DNA of 64,000 nucleotides from Streptomyces sp. 1222.5 (GTDB lineage: Bacteria > Actinomycetota > Actinomycetes > Streptomycetales > Streptomycetaceae). The stretch spans positions 3,782,001 to 3,846,000 of the forward strand of contig NZ_FNSZ01000001.1 in the NCBI RefSeq assembly GCF_900105245.1, given 5' to 3'. A model generated the notes under the pieces. That model had not been told where the DNA came from and did no database searches. It saw only the letters and a program-made list of their open reading frames with translations. The translations under genes were made by a program, and so were the position numbers. Shown piece by piece: positions 26,045 through 35,300 of the stretch. How positions within the stretch are numbered: position 1 is the stretch's first letter; the number at the start of each line of letters is the position of its first letter.

Positions 26045-26802
26045 ATGGGGGCGGGACACGCGCACCGGCTCTACCGGCACGGGCACTCGCCCGTGCACGC
26101 CCTGCCGCCGCACACCAAACTGGCGGCCGTCTTCCTCTTCGTGGTCGTCGTGGTGTCGACCCCGCGGGAGGTGATGTGGGCCTTCGCCGTGTACGCGGTC
26201 CTGCTCGGCTGCGTCGCGTACCGGGCGCGCGTGCCCGGCGGTTTCCTGCTGAAGCGGCTGCTGATCGAGGTGCCGTTCGTGGCGTTCGCGGTCCTCATGC
26301 CGTTCGTCGCCGAGGGCGAACGGGTGCACGTCCTCGGGATGTCGCTGAGCGTCAGCGGACTGTGGGGCGCCTGGAACGTGCTCGCCAAGGGCACCCTCGG
26401 CGTCGCCGCGTCCGTGCTGCTCGCCGCCACCACCGAACTGCGGGAACTGCTGCTCGGCCTGCAGCGGCTGAAGCTGCCGCCGCTGCTCGTGCAGATCGCG
26501 TCCTTCATGATCCGCTACGGCGACGTCATCACCGACGAGATGCGCCGGATGCGGATCGCACGCGAGTCGCGCGGCTTCGAGGCGAGGGGCGTGCGGCACT
26601 GGGGCGTGCTCGCCAAGTCGGCCGGCGCGCTGTTCATCCGCTCCTACGAGCGCGGGGAGCGCGTGCACCTGGCCATGGTGAGCCGGGGGTACGCCGGCTC
26701 GATGCCGGTGATCGACGAGGTGACCGCGTCCCGGGCGCAGTGGTCGTACGCCCTCGCCCTCCCCTTCGCCGCCCTCGCCGTCTGTCTGCTGGGATGGGTC
26801 CT

Positions 26803-26806
<4 letters not shown>
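26045..26806 (+). CDS. ECF transporter T-component NikQ/CbiQ
   Basis: 253-residue membrane coupling protein joining the metal-binding component to the ATPase. It opens with a His-rich stretch (GHAHRLYRHGHSPVHALPPH), has several hydrophobic helices, and carries the two cytoplasmic Ala-Arg-Gly coupling motifs (RIARESRGFEARG and MVSRGYAGSMP). It starts one nucleotide after the nikMN stop and overlaps nikO by four bases. Confidence 0.92.
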
Positions 26807-27561
<755 letters not shown>

Positions 27562-27629
27562 CACCCGCCGCGCCTTTGTGACCGTACGGGCGGCGCCGCG
27601 TGCGGTGCTTCCCCGACAATGGGCGCGTG

Positions 27630-28103
27630 ATGCGTCTAGAGGACCGGGACGACCCGGGGGCCACCGGGTCGCTGCTGCTGGAGGACCAGCTGTGCTTCGC
27701 GCTGTACGCCGCCCAGCGCGCGGTGACCGCGGCGTACCGCCCGCTGCTGGACGACCTCGGGCTCACCTATCCGCAGTACCTCGTGCTGCTCGTGCTGTGG
27801 GAGCGGGGCGAGACCAGCGTGAAGGAGCTGGCGCGTGCGCTCCGGCTGGACTACGGCACCGTCTCGCCGCTGCTGAAGCGGCTGGAGGCGGCGGGTCTGG
27901 TGCGCAAGGAGCGTGCGGCGGACGACGAGCGCTCGGTGCTCGTCGCGTGCACCGGGCGCGGTGAGCAGCTCAGGGAGCGCGCGGTGCGCGTGCCCGGCGC
28001 GCTGCTCACCTCCACGGGGCTCGCGGCGCAGGAGATCGCGCGGCTGCGCGAGGAGCTGTGGAGACTCACCGAGCGCGCGGCAACGGCGGCGGACCGGCAC
28101 TGA
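27630..28103 (+). CDS. ohrR: MarR-family organic peroxide sensor OhrR
   Basis: 157-residue winged-helix repressor of the OhrR branch. The reactive Cys is Cys22 in LEDQLCFALYAAQRAV, aligning with the peroxide-sensing Cys15 of Bacillus OhrR. The conserved AAYRPLLDDLGLTYPQYLVL follows, with the Tyr that stabilises the reduced thiolate, then the DNA-binding RLDYGTVSPLLKRLEAAGLV and the wing RKERAADDERSV. A GTG one codon upstream (27627) is an alternative start. No clear SD is seen. ohr is the next gene, with a 121-nt gap holding a repeated element. Confidence 0.9.
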   Translation: MRLEDRDDPGATGSLLLEDQLCFALYAAQRAVTAAYRPLLDDLGLTYPQYLVLLVLWERGETSVKELARALRLDYGTVSPLLKRLEAAGLVRKERAADDERSVLVACTGRGEQLRERAVRVPGALLTSTGLAAQEIARLREELWRLTERAATAADRH

Positions 28104-28176
28104 TCCCGGCAACCGGTACCGGCGGCCGCCCGCGGAACGCCACCCTGCCGGTGCCCGCTGACCTACCAGCCAGTAC

Positions 28177-28200
28177 CTTGTGCGCAATGCACTTGTGCGC
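28177..28200. promoter_or_regulatory. direct repeat ahead of ohr, candidate OhrR operator
   Basis: Two copies of CTTGTGCGC (28177-28185 and 28192-28200) spaced 15 bp start to start, with the dyad GTGC-N5-GCAC (28180-28192) between them. This lies 25-48 bp upstream of the ohr ATG, in the right place to block its promoter. Confidence 0.5.
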
Positions 28201-28224
28201 CACTTGTTCTGGGGGAGGCCGGCC

Positions 28225-28671
28225 ATGACCGAGGGCACCGCCGTCGACACCCGTCCGACGAAGATCGTGTACGTCGCCGAGGCCACCGCCCACGGCGGCC
28301 GGGACGGCTATGTCACCAGCCAGGACGGCCAGATCGAGCTGAAGGTCGCCATGCCCCCGGCGCTGGGCGGCGACGGCAACGGCACCAACCCGGAGCAGCT
28401 GTTCGCGGCCGGGTACAGCGCCTGCTTCCACAACGCCCTGATCCTCGTCGGCAACCGCGCGGGCTACGACCTGGCCGGCTCCACGGTGGCCGCCAAGGTC
28501 GGCCTCGGACCGAACAGAACCCGCGGCTACGGCCTCGCGGTCGCGCTCAGCGTCTCGCTCCCGGTGCTGGACGCCGAACTCGCGGCCCGTCTGGTGGACG
28601 AGGCGCACGAGGTGTGCCCGTACTCGAACGCGACCCGCGGCAACATCGACGTGACGATCCTGCTCGGCTGA
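28225..28671 (+). CDS. ohr: organic hydroperoxide resistance protein Ohr
   Basis: 148-residue thiol peroxidase of the OsmC/Ohr family that reduces fatty-acid and other organic hydroperoxides using lipoyl-dependent electrons. The catalytic cysteines are Cys67 (AAGYSACFHNAL) and Cys131 (VCPYSNATRGN), both in the expected contexts. The conserved Arg/Glu environment is in GGDGNGTNPEQLF. The ATG at 28225 is preceded by GGGGGAGG. It is paired with ohrR immediately upstream. Confidence 0.95.
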   Translation: MTEGTAVDTRPTKIVYVAEATAHGGRDGYVTSQDGQIELKVAMPPALGGDGNGTNPEQLFAAGYSACFHNALILVGNRAGYDLAGSTVAAKVGLGPNRTRGYGLAVALSVSLPVLDAELAARLVDEAHEVCPYSNATRGNIDVTILLG

Positions 28672-28792
28672 GCGACCGGCCGGGCACGGCTGAGAGACAC
28701 CTCACGTCCGCCCCCCTTCCCCACCGAGGAATCGCAGGCGCGCGGCCGACGTTGCAGCCACTGTCGCAGGCGATCGGAAGGGACGGCGGGGC

Positions 28793-29953
28793 GTGGACGT
28801 GAACGGCACTGTGGCCGAGGGCTTCGAGCCGGTCAGGGAAGCGTTCGCAGCGAACTTCGCGCTGCTCGGGGAGCGGGGCGCGGCCGTCGCCGTGTACCGC
28901 GACGGACACCGGGTCGTGGACCTGTGGGCCGGCACCAGGGACGTGGACGGCGACACCCCCTGGGAGTCCGGGACCGCGCAGATCGTGCGTTCCGCGACCA
29001 AGGGCGTCGCCGCGGCCGCGCTGCTGCTCCTGCACCAGCGCGGCGAACTGGACCTGGACGCCCCCGTCGGCACGTACTGGCCGGAGTACAAGGCGGCAGG
29101 CAAGGAGCACACCCGGGTGCGGCACCTGCTCGCGCACCGAGCCGGCGTGCCCGTGCTGGACCGCCCGCTGACCCCCGCCGAGGCCGCCGACCCCGACATG
29201 GGCGCCGCGGCCGTCGCCGCGCAGGCCCCGGCGTGGGAGCCGGGCACGGACCACGGCTACCACGCCCAGACCTACAGCTGGCTGACCGGCGAACTGGTCC
29301 GGCGCGTCACCGGCCGCCCGATCGGCGAGTGGATCGCGGAGGAGATGGCCCGCCCGGTCGGCGCGGACCTCTGGCTCGGCCTGCCGGAATCGGAGCACGC
29401 GCGCGTGGGGCGCGTCGGCCCCGTCGAGGGACCGCAGTCCGCGGGCGCCCTGAAGACCCGGCCCAAGCGCGCGGTGACGGAGGCCTACGCCGACCCGGAG
29501 TCGCTGACCCGCCGCGCGTTCGCGGCGATCACCCCGCTGCCGGACGAGAACGCGCCCTCCTACCGCGCGGCCGCCCTGGCCGCCTCCAACGGCATCGCCA
29601 CCGCCGACGGACTGGCCCGCTTCTACGCCTCGCTGATCGGCGAGGTGGACGGCGGCACCCGCCTGTTCACCCCGGAGACGACGGAACTGGCCCGCACCGA
29701 GCAGTCCGCCGGGGCCGACCGGGTCCTGGTCGTCGGCACCCGGTTCGGCCTCGGCCACATGCTGCACGGCAGCGCGTCCCCGCTGCTCTCCCCCACCTCC
29801 TTCGGCCACCCCGGCCGCGGCGGCGCCCTGGGCCTCGCCGACCCGGAGACGGGTGTCTCCTTCGGCTACGTCACCAACGGCTTCAGGCAGAGCGTGACGG
29901 CTGACCCGAGGGCACAGGCACTGCTGCGGGCCCTGCGCTCGGCGCTCGCGTAG
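28793..29953 (+). CDS. class C beta-lactamase-family serine hydrolase (EstB-like esterase)
   Basis: 386 residues, no signal peptide, so cytoplasmic. The nucleophile motif SxxK is RSATKGVAAAALLLL. The second-motif Tyr lies in GYHAQTYSWLTGELVRR. The C-terminal glycine motif is FGHPGRGGALGLADP, where esterases of this family have HxGxGG rather than the KTG of true beta-lactamases. This points to an esterase or amidase rather than antibiotic resistance. The GTG start has GAAGGGA upstream. Substrate unknown. Confidence 0.87.
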   Translation: MDVNGTVAEGFEPVREAFAANFALLGERGAAVAVYRDGHRVVDLWAGTRDVDGDTPWESGTAQIVRSATKGVAAAALLLLHQRGELDLDAPVGTYWPEYKAAGKEHTRVRHLLAHRAGVPVLDRPLTPAEAADPDMGAAAVAAQAPAWEPGTDHGYHAQTYSWLTGELVRRVTGRPIGEWIAEEMARPVGADLWLGLPESEHARVGRVGPVEGPQSAGALKTRPKRAVTEAYADPESLTRRAFAAITPLPDENAPSYRAAALAASNGIATADGLARFYASLIGEVDGGTRLFTPETTELARTEQSAGADRVLVVGTRFGLGHMLHGSASPLLSPTSFGHPGRGGALGLADPETGVSFGYVTNGFRQSVTADPRAQALLRALRSALA

Positions 29954-29963
29954 GACGCGGGGC

Positions 29964-29979
29964 CGGCGGGGGCCCGCCG
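29964..29979. terminator. short G/C hairpin between convergent genes
   Basis: CGGCGGG-GG-CCCGCCG between the esterase stop and the DUF1876 gene stop. The 2-nt spacer means the stem must open by a pair or two. It is a plausible bidirectional terminator. Confidence 0.4.
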
Positions 29980-29982
29980 CCG

Positions 29983-30258
29983 TCACACGTTGATCGGATG
30001 CGAGATCCGTCCGGAGTCCGCGTCGATCTCCCCGTGCGCCTTCCCCAGCAGCTGCATGGCCAGTTCGTTCAGGGCGCGGGCACCGGCGATCTCCTCGCCG
30101 ACCCTCGGCTGGTTGGAGTCGACGCTGTGCCGGCTGGCCCGGCCGTGCGCCCGTACCTCCGTGCCGTCGGGCAGACGCACCATGGCCGCCGCGCGCGTGT
30201 GCTGATCGTCCTCCATGAACTCCAGCTCGACGTGCCATCCCACAGTGGTGTGCATCAT
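29983..30258 (-). CDS. DUF1876 (dsRBD-like fold) protein
   Basis: 91 residues: MMHTTVGWHVELEFMEDDQH (20 residues) at the start, then RAAAMVRLPDGTEVRAHG and VGEEIAGARALNELAMQLL. This is the DUF1876 pattern, frequent in several copies in Streptomyces genomes. The ATG at 30256-30258 has GGAGG nine bases upstream, and the ATG one codon later is an alternative. Function unknown. The fold resembles double-stranded RNA-binding domains, but RNA binding has not been shown as far as I know. Confidence 0.85.
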   Translation of the reverse strand: MMHTTVGWHVELEFMEDDQHTRAAAMVRLPDGTEVRAHGRASRHSVDSNQPRVGEEIAGARALNELAMQLLGKAHGEIDADSGRISHPINV

Positions 30259-30366
30259 GTCGGACCACCTCCGAGAATTCCCTGCTTCCAGGGTGCGCCC
30301 GGGCATCCCGGCGCGCACTCCTGGGGCTCGTGGAGACCGGACCGGGGCGCGGCCCCCCTGGCGTGC

Positions 30367-31257
30367 TCAGCCGCGCGGCTTCTCGTCGAAGCTGGCGAAG
30401 TACGCGGCGGCCATGTCCTCGTCCGCGTGCCCCTGGGCGGCGGCGCGCGCGAACCGCTCGGCGGTCGCGGCGGCGACGTCGAGGCGCACGCCGTTGCCCT
30501 CGCCCGCCTCGACGATGAGCCGGGCGTCCTTCTCCGCGGTCGCCACCGCGAAGGACGCCGGCGACAGCTTGCCGTCCAGCACCAGCGCGGCCTTGGCACG
30601 CAGGTACCCCATGTCGAGCGGTCCGCCCTCGATGAGGTCGAAGAACTTGTGCGGGTCCACGCCGAGGGCCTTCGCGAGCGCCAGGACCTCGCCCGTCGCC
30701 GCCGTCGCCGCGAGCACCCAGCTGTTGGCGACCAGCTTGAGCCGGCTGGCGCTGCCGGCACCCGGGTCGTCCCCGGTCCACAGGGTCTTCGCGCCCACCG
30801 CGTCGAAGACCGGCGTCACCTTCTCCCGGCCTTCCTCGGGCCCGGCGGCCAGCACCGTCAGCTGTCCGGCCTCCGCGGGCTGGCGGGTGCCGAGGACCGG
30901 GGCGTCGTAGAGGACCAGCCCGCGTCCGGCGGCGAAGGCGGCCAGGTCGGCGGCCAGGTCGATGCCGGCCGTGGTGCACTGCGCCCACACCGCCCCGGGG
31001 CGCAGGCCCGGCGCGGCCTCGCGCATGACGTCCAGGACGGTGTTGCCGTCGTGGAGCATCGTCAGGACGACGTCCGCGCCCTCGACGGCCTCGGCGGGCG
31101 TCCCGGCGACCTGCGCGCCGTCGGCCGCCAGCGGCTCGGCCTTCTCCCGGGTACGGTTCCAGACGCGGACGGCGAACCCCGCGCGGCACAGGTTCCGGGC
31201 CATCGCGGCCCCCATGATGCCGGTGCCCAGGACACTGACGGTCGGCTTGTCGGTCAT
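30367..31257 (-). CDS. NAD(P)-dependent reductase, 3-hydroxyisobutyrate dehydrogenase family
   Basis: 296 residues. The dinucleotide-binding motif is VSVLGTGIMGAAMARNLCRA (residues 7-26) and NRT at the end of the second strand suggests NADP(H) preference. The substrate-binding region has DAPVLGTRQPAEAGQL, where the family usually has DAPVSGG, and the catalytic Lys lies in RLKLVANSW. Members reduce small aldehyde acids or imines, and the related imine reductases of Streptomyces are close relatives, so the substrate cannot be stated. The start is ATG 31257. Just upstream lies a stretch of short GTACGG repeats. Confidence 0.85.
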   Translation of the reverse strand: MTDKPTVSVLGTGIMGAAMARNLCRAGFAVRVWNRTREKAEPLAADGAQVAGTPAEAVEGADVVLTMLHDGNTVLDVMREAAPGLRPGAVWAQCTTAGIDLAADLAAFAAGRGLVLYDAPVLGTRQPAEAGQLTVLAAGPEEGREKVTPVFDAVGAKTLWTGDDPGAGSASRLKLVANSWVLAATAATGEVLALAKALGVDPHKFFDLIEGGPLDMGYLRAKAALVLDGKLSPASFAVATAEKDARLIVEAGEGNGVRLDVAAATAERFARAAAQGHADEDMAAAYFASFDEKPRG

Positions 31258-31307
31258 TGACGGCTCCCTGTCGTCCGGTTGCTGCCTCGTGCTCCGACGT
31301 CATCCTC

Positions 31308-31367
31308 GTACGGATCACGGCACCGGTCGCGGTACGGATCGCGGTACGGGCCGCGCCGGTACGGCGG
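31308..31367. repeat. short imperfect GTACGG repeats
   Basis: Four GTACGG elements in about 60 bp (near 31308, 31332, 31344 and 31359), in contexts GTACGGATCACGG, GGTACGGATCGCGG and GGTACGGGCCGCG, between the reductase start and the EamA transporter stop. Probably simple sequence drift. They could bind a regulator. Confidence 0.4.
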
Positions 31368-31417
31368 ATGCGCACCGGGTGCCCCGCGGTCTGCCCGCCA
31401 CCCGTTTCCCGCGGTGC

Positions 31418-32263
31418 CTACCCGGCGTGCAGCATCAGGCCTATCCCGACCACCAGCAGTCCCGCCGCCGCGATGCGCGGGGCTCCGAAGCGCTCCTTGA
31501 AGAACAGCGCGCCGATGGCCGCCCCGACGATGATGGACGACTCCCGCAGGGCCGCGACGGGCGCCAGGTCGGCGCGGGTCTGCGCCCACAGGACCAGGGC
31601 GTAGGCGGCGACGGACAGGACGGAGCCGAGGAGGCCGAGACCGGCGTGGGGCCGGAGCAGCCGTACGGTGTCGCCCCGTCGGCGGACGTACATGCAGGTG
31701 GGGATGACGACGCCCTGGATGGCCATGAGCCAGGCGATGTACCCGAGCGGCGAATGGGCCGCGCGTACCCCGAGGCCGTCGAGCACCGTGTACGCGGCGA
31801 TCGTCAGGCCGGTCGCGAGGGCCGCGCCGATCGCCGCCCAGTCGGGCCGTCTCCCGCGCAGGCCCCACAGGCTGACTCCGGTGAGTCCGAGGCAGGACAC
31901 GGCGATGCCGGCCGCCGCCCAGCCGGAGGGCAGCTCGTGCGCGAAGACGGCGGCGAGCACGGTGACCACGAGGGGCGCGCTGCCGCGCGCGATGGGGTAC
32001 GCCTGCCCGAAGTCGCCGAGCCGGAAGGAGGTCATGAGCAGGGCGTAGTAGGCGATGTGCACGACCGCCGAGGCCAGCAGGAACGGCCAGGCGGCCGCGG
32101 CCGGGCGGCCCACGAACGGTGCCACGGCGAGCCCGATGAGCACGCCGCCGCCGGAGATCAGGGTGAAGCCGACCAGCTTGTCGGTGATGCGGTGCGCGAT
32201 GGCGTTCCAGCTCGCGTGGGTGACCGCGGCGAGCAGGACCGCCGCGGTGACCAGCGGCGTCAC
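31418..32263 (-). CDS. EamA/DMT-superfamily transporter
   Basis: 281-residue ten-helix membrane protein of the drug/metabolite transporter superfamily with two EamA halves. It starts VTPLVTAAVLLAAVTHASWN, with conserved second-half features (RESSIIVGAAIGALFFKERF and AAGLLVVGIGLMLHAG). The GTG at 32261-32263 overlaps the stop of the YbaK-like gene by four bases (GTGA), so translation is coupled. Substrate unknown. Confidence 0.88.
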   Translation of the reverse strand: MTPLVTAAVLLAAVTHASWNAIAHRITDKLVGFTLISGGGVLIGLAVAPFVGRPAAAAWPFLLASAVVHIAYYALLMTSFRLGDFGQAYPIARGSAPLVVTVLAAVFAHELPSGWAAAGIAVSCLGLTGVSLWGLRGRRPDWAAIGAALATGLTIAAYTVLDGLGVRAAHSPLGYIAWLMAIQGVVIPTCMYVRRRGDTVRLLRPHAGLGLLGSVLSVAAYALVLWAQTRADLAPVAALRESSIIVGAAIGALFFKERFGAPRIAAAGLLVVGIGLMLHAG

Positions 32264-32775
32264 GCGGTCTGCTCGCGCACGTCCACCAGGTCGGCGCCGG
32301 CGTGGGCGACGAGGTCCTTCGGCTGGATCGGGAAGACGGCGTGCGGGGTCCCGGCCGCCGCCCACACCACGTCGTGCGCGAGCAGCGAGCGGTCGGCGAG
32401 GACACGCGTACGCGTCCGGTGCCCGAAGGGCGGTACGCCGCCGATGGCGTACCCGGTGGTCTCGCGGACGACGCCGGCGTCGGCACGGGTGACCTTCGCG
32501 GCGCCCAGCTCGCCGCGCACCCGTTCCAGGTCCACGCGCGAGGCCCCGTCCATCAGGACCAGCACCGGGACGCCGTCGGCGGCGAAGATCAGCGACTTGC
32601 AGATCTGGCTCAGCTCGCAGCCGACCGCGGCGGCGGCCTCGACGGCGGTCCGGGTGCCCTCCGGGAACCGTCGGGTACGGGCGAGCACGTCGTCCAGCCC
32701 GAGGGCCCGCAGCGCCTCTGCGAAGCGGGGGTGGGCTCCGGACCCGTCGGCGTCGGTGGCGGCTGTCGTCGTCAT
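32260..32775 (-). CDS. YbaK/ProX-type aminoacyl-tRNA deacylase
   Basis: 171 residues from ATG 32773-32775 (a GTG three codons upstream is possible). The family pattern is TAVEAAAAVGCELSQICKSL, containing the catalytic-type Lys of YbaK domains, then VLVLMDGASRVDL, TGYAIGGVPPFGHR and a C-terminal VWAAAGTPHAVFPI. The domain hydrolyses mischarged tRNA (such as Cys- or Ala-tRNA-Pro) in the cytoplasm. It is coupled to the downstream EamA transporter. Confidence 0.88.
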   Translation of the reverse strand: MTTTAATDADGSGAHPRFAEALRALGLDDVLARTRRFPEGTRTAVEAAAAVGCELSQICKSLIFAADGVPVLVLMDGASRVDLERVRGELGAAKVTRADAGVVRETTGYAIGGVPPFGHRTRTRVLADRSLLAHDVVWAAAGTPHAVFPIQPKDLVAHAGADLVDVREQTA

Positions 32776-32860
32776 GGACGGCACGCTACGGCATCGCCGG
32801 AGCAGCGCTCACGGGGTTTACCCGTGCGTCCCCGCCCGCCCGCGCCGGACACGCGGGAAG

Positions 32861-32902
32861 CCGGTGAGGGTGCAGCCCCGTCCCCACGGGCACCCTCACC
32901 GG
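32861..32902 (-). terminator. MMPL gene terminator
   Basis: Perfect 13-bp stem: CCGGTGAGGGTGC at 32861-32873 with 32890-32902, 16-nt loop, starting 21 nt beyond the leftward MMPL stop. Confidence 0.75.
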
Positions 32903-32923
32903 CGGTCCTTGTGCGGCGGTACG

Positions 32924-35137
32924 TCAGGCGCGTACCAGCTCCCGCTCCCCGTCGGGGTCGGCGTCGCGGGCCGCGGCGCGCAGGCCCTCGCCCTCGACGT
33001 CGACGTTGGGCAGTGCGCGGTCCAGCCACTTCGGCAGCCACCAGGCCCGCTTGCCGAGCAGCGCGAGCACCGCCGGGACGATGGCCATGCGGACGATGAA
33101 CGCGTCGAAGAAGACGGCGACCGCGAGGCCGAAGCCGATCATCTTGACCATCGACTCGCTGGAGCCGATGAAGCCGGAGAAGACGGCGATCATGATGACC
33201 GCGGCGGCCGTCACGACCCGGGCGCCGTGCCGGAAGCCGGTCACCACCGCCTGGCTCGGCTTCTCGCCGTGGACGTACGCCTCGCGCATCCGGGTCACGA
33301 GGAAGACCTCGTAGTCCATGGCGAGTCCGAAGACGACGCCCACCATGAAGATCGGCATCATCGACATGACCGGGCCGGTCTGCTCGACGTTCATCAGGCC
33401 GGACAGCCAGCCCCACTGGAAGACCGCGACCACGGCGCCGAGCGCGGCCAGCACGCTGAGCAGGAAGCCGAGGGCCGCCTTCAGCGGGACCAGGACCGAG
33501 CGGAAGACCACGATCAGCAGCAGGAAGGCGAGGCCGACGACCAGGGCGAGGTAGGGCAGCAGGGCGTCGTTCAGCTTCTGCGAGACGTCGATGTTCATCG
33601 CCGTCGAGCCGGTCACCAGGATCTCGGAGTCGGTCTTCTGCCCGATCTCCGTGCCCTCGTCACGGATGGTGTGCACCAGGTCCTCGGTGGTCTTCGAGGA
33701 CGGCTTGGACTTCGGCACCACGGTGATCGTCGCAGTGTCACCGGCCTTGTTGGGCGTGGCCGGGGTGACCGTGACGACGTCCTTCAGGCCCTCGATCCGG
33801 TCGCCGACCTCGGTGAAGACCTTCTTGGGGTGGGCGCTGTCCTTGGCGTCGACGACGACCATCAGCGGGCCGTTGAAGCCCGGCCCGAAGCCCTCGGAGA
33901 GGAGGTCGTAGGCGCGGCGCTGGGTGGTGGAGACCGGCTGGGAGCCGTCGTCGGGGAGGCCGAGTTCGAGGGAGGCGGCCGGGATGGCCGCCGCGCCGAG
34001 GCCGAGCACGCCGAGCAGGAGGACGGCGACCGGGCGCCGGACGACGAAGCTGGCCCAGCGGGTGCCCATGTTGGGGCGGCCCGGCTTCTTCGGCGTGCGG
34101 CCGCCGCCGAGCAGCTTGCTCTTCTGGCCGGCCGGCTTGATCCTGCGGCCGGCGTAGCCGAGCAGCGCGGGGATGAGGGTGAGGGCGATGAGGACGGCGA
34201 TGGCGACCGTGCCCGCGGCGGCGACGCCCATCTTGGTCAGCATCGGGATGTTGACCACGGAGAGGCCGACGAGGGCGATGACGACGGTCAGGCCGGCGAA
34301 GACGACCGCGGAGCCGGCCGTGCCGACGGCCCGTCCGGCCGCCTCCTCGCGCTCGCGGCCCTCGGCCAGTTCGGCGCGGTAGCGGGAGACGATGAAGAGG
34401 GCGTAGTCGATGCCGACGGCGAGGCCGATCATCGAGGCCAGGGTGGACGTGGTCGAGCCCAGGTCCAGGGCGCCGGCGAGCGCGGTGATCGTGGAGACGC
34501 CGATGCCGACGCCGATGATCGCGGTCAGCAGCGGGAATCCGGCCGCGAGGAGCGAGCCGAAGGTGATGACGAGGACGACCGCGGCGATCGCGATGCCGAT
34601 GACCTCGCTGGAGCCGGTTTCCGGGGTGGCCGTCAGCGCGTCACCGCCGACCTCCACGGTGAGGCCCGCGTCCCGCGCGTCCTTTGCGGCCTCCTTCAGC
34701 GCGTCGCGGGAGGAGTCCTCCAGCTCCATGCCGGAGACCTCGTACTTCACCGAGGCGTACGCGACGGTGCCGTTCTTGCTGACGGCGTGCGCGAGGTAGG
34801 GGTCGGCGACGGAGGTGACCTCGGAACCGCTCGCGAGCTCCTTGACGGTCTTCTTGACGGTCGCCTTGTTGACGGCGTCCGTCATCTTCTCGCCGGCCGG
34901 CGCCTTGAAGACGACCCGGGCGGTGGCGCCGTCGGCGCTCATCCCGGGGAAGCGCTGTTCCAGCAGGTCGAAGGCCTTCTGGGCCTCGGTGCCGGGGATG
35001 GAGAAGGACGTGTTGCCGGCGGCCGGCGCGGAGGCGGCGCCCACCCCGGCGAGGGTGAGCAGCGCGACCCATATGAGGGCGACGAAGTGCCGTCGCCGGA
35101 AGGCGAGGCGGCCGAGTCGGTAGAGGAACGTGGCCAT
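32924..35137 (-). CDS. MMPL-family RND exporter
   Basis: 737-residue membrane transporter with two RND halves: helix 1 (FVALIWVALLTLAGVGAAS), a large external loop, a five-helix bundle, cytoplasmic and second external loops, and another five-helix bundle. Proton-relay Asp-Tyr motifs occur in each half (AVGIDYALFIVSRYR and GLAMDYEVFLVTRMREAYVH). MMPL proteins export lipids, siderophores or drugs. The ATG start is at 35137. The upstream TetR gene and the 24-bp palindrome between them (35241-35264) suggest local repression. Substrate unknown. Confidence 0.92.
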   Translation of the reverse strand: MATFLYRLGRLAFRRRHFVALIWVALLTLAGVGAASAPAAGNTSFSIPGTEAQKAFDLLEQRFPGMSADGATARVVFKAPAGEKMTDAVNKATVKKTVKELASGSEVTSVADPYLAHAVSKNGTVAYASVKYEVSGMELEDSSRDALKEAAKDARDAGLTVEVGGDALTATPETGSSEVIGIAIAAVVLVITFGSLLAAGFPLLTAIIGVGIGVSTITALAGALDLGSTTSTLASMIGLAVGIDYALFIVSRYRAELAEGREREEAAGRAVGTAGSAVVFAGLTVVIALVGLSVVNIPMLTKMGVAAAGTVAIAVLIALTLIPALLGYAGRRIKPAGQKSKLLGGGRTPKKPGRPNMGTRWASFVVRRPVAVLLLGVLGLGAAAIPAASLELGLPDDGSQPVSTTQRRAYDLLSEGFGPGFNGPLMVVVDAKDSAHPKKVFTEVGDRIEGLKDVVTVTPATPNKAGDTATITVVPKSKPSSKTTEDLVHTIRDEGTEIGQKTDSEILVTGSTAMNIDVSQKLNDALLPYLALVVGLAFLLLIVVFRSVLVPLKAALGFLLSVLAALGAVVAVFQWGWLSGLMNVEQTGPVMSMMPIFMVGVVFGLAMDYEVFLVTRMREAYVHGEKPSQAVVTGFRHGARVVTAAAVIMIAVFSGFIGSSESMVKMIGFGLAVAVFFDAFIVRMAIVPAVLALLGKRAWWLPKWLDRALPNVDVEGEGLRAAARDADPDGERELVRA

Positions 35138-35240
35138 GGAGGCGTACTCCCGGTCAGGTCGTGGGGTGAATCTGGGCAGGGGTGATCAGCCCGACGACGT
35201 GAGCGGTGACGTCAGGTTGCTGGGCTTGCGGGGAGGATCG

Positions 35241-35264
35241 CGCGGTACCTGATCAGGAACCGCG
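35241..35264. promoter_or_regulatory. 24-bp near-perfect palindrome between tetR and MMPL gene
   Basis: CGCGGT-A-CCTGATCAGG-A-ACCGCG: symmetrical except at one pair. It lies about 100 bp upstream of the MMPL ATG and 37 bp past the tetR stop. It may be an operator for the exporter or a tetR terminator. The full symmetry through the centre (CCTGATCAGG) with no loop favours a DNA-binding site. Confidence 0.55.
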
Positions 35265-35300
35265 ATCAGGCGGACCGGCGGACCGGGGTGGTCCGGCCGG

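Noticed and set aside
28793..29953. Antibiotic-resistance beta-lactamase
   Set aside because: It has no signal peptide and lacks the KTG motif, having instead the HxGxGG of family VIII esterases.
28547..31375. Long minus-strand open frame (942 codons)
   Set aside because: It crosses the esterase gene antisense and the reductase gene in the wrong frame. No recognisable domain.
30962..35185. Very long open frame (about 1400 codons) on the plus strand
   Set aside because: It is the antisense shadow of the reductase, EamA, YbaK and MMPL genes, which have clear family motifs and ribosome sites on the minus strand. Its translation is His/Asp/Gly/Arg-rich without any domain.
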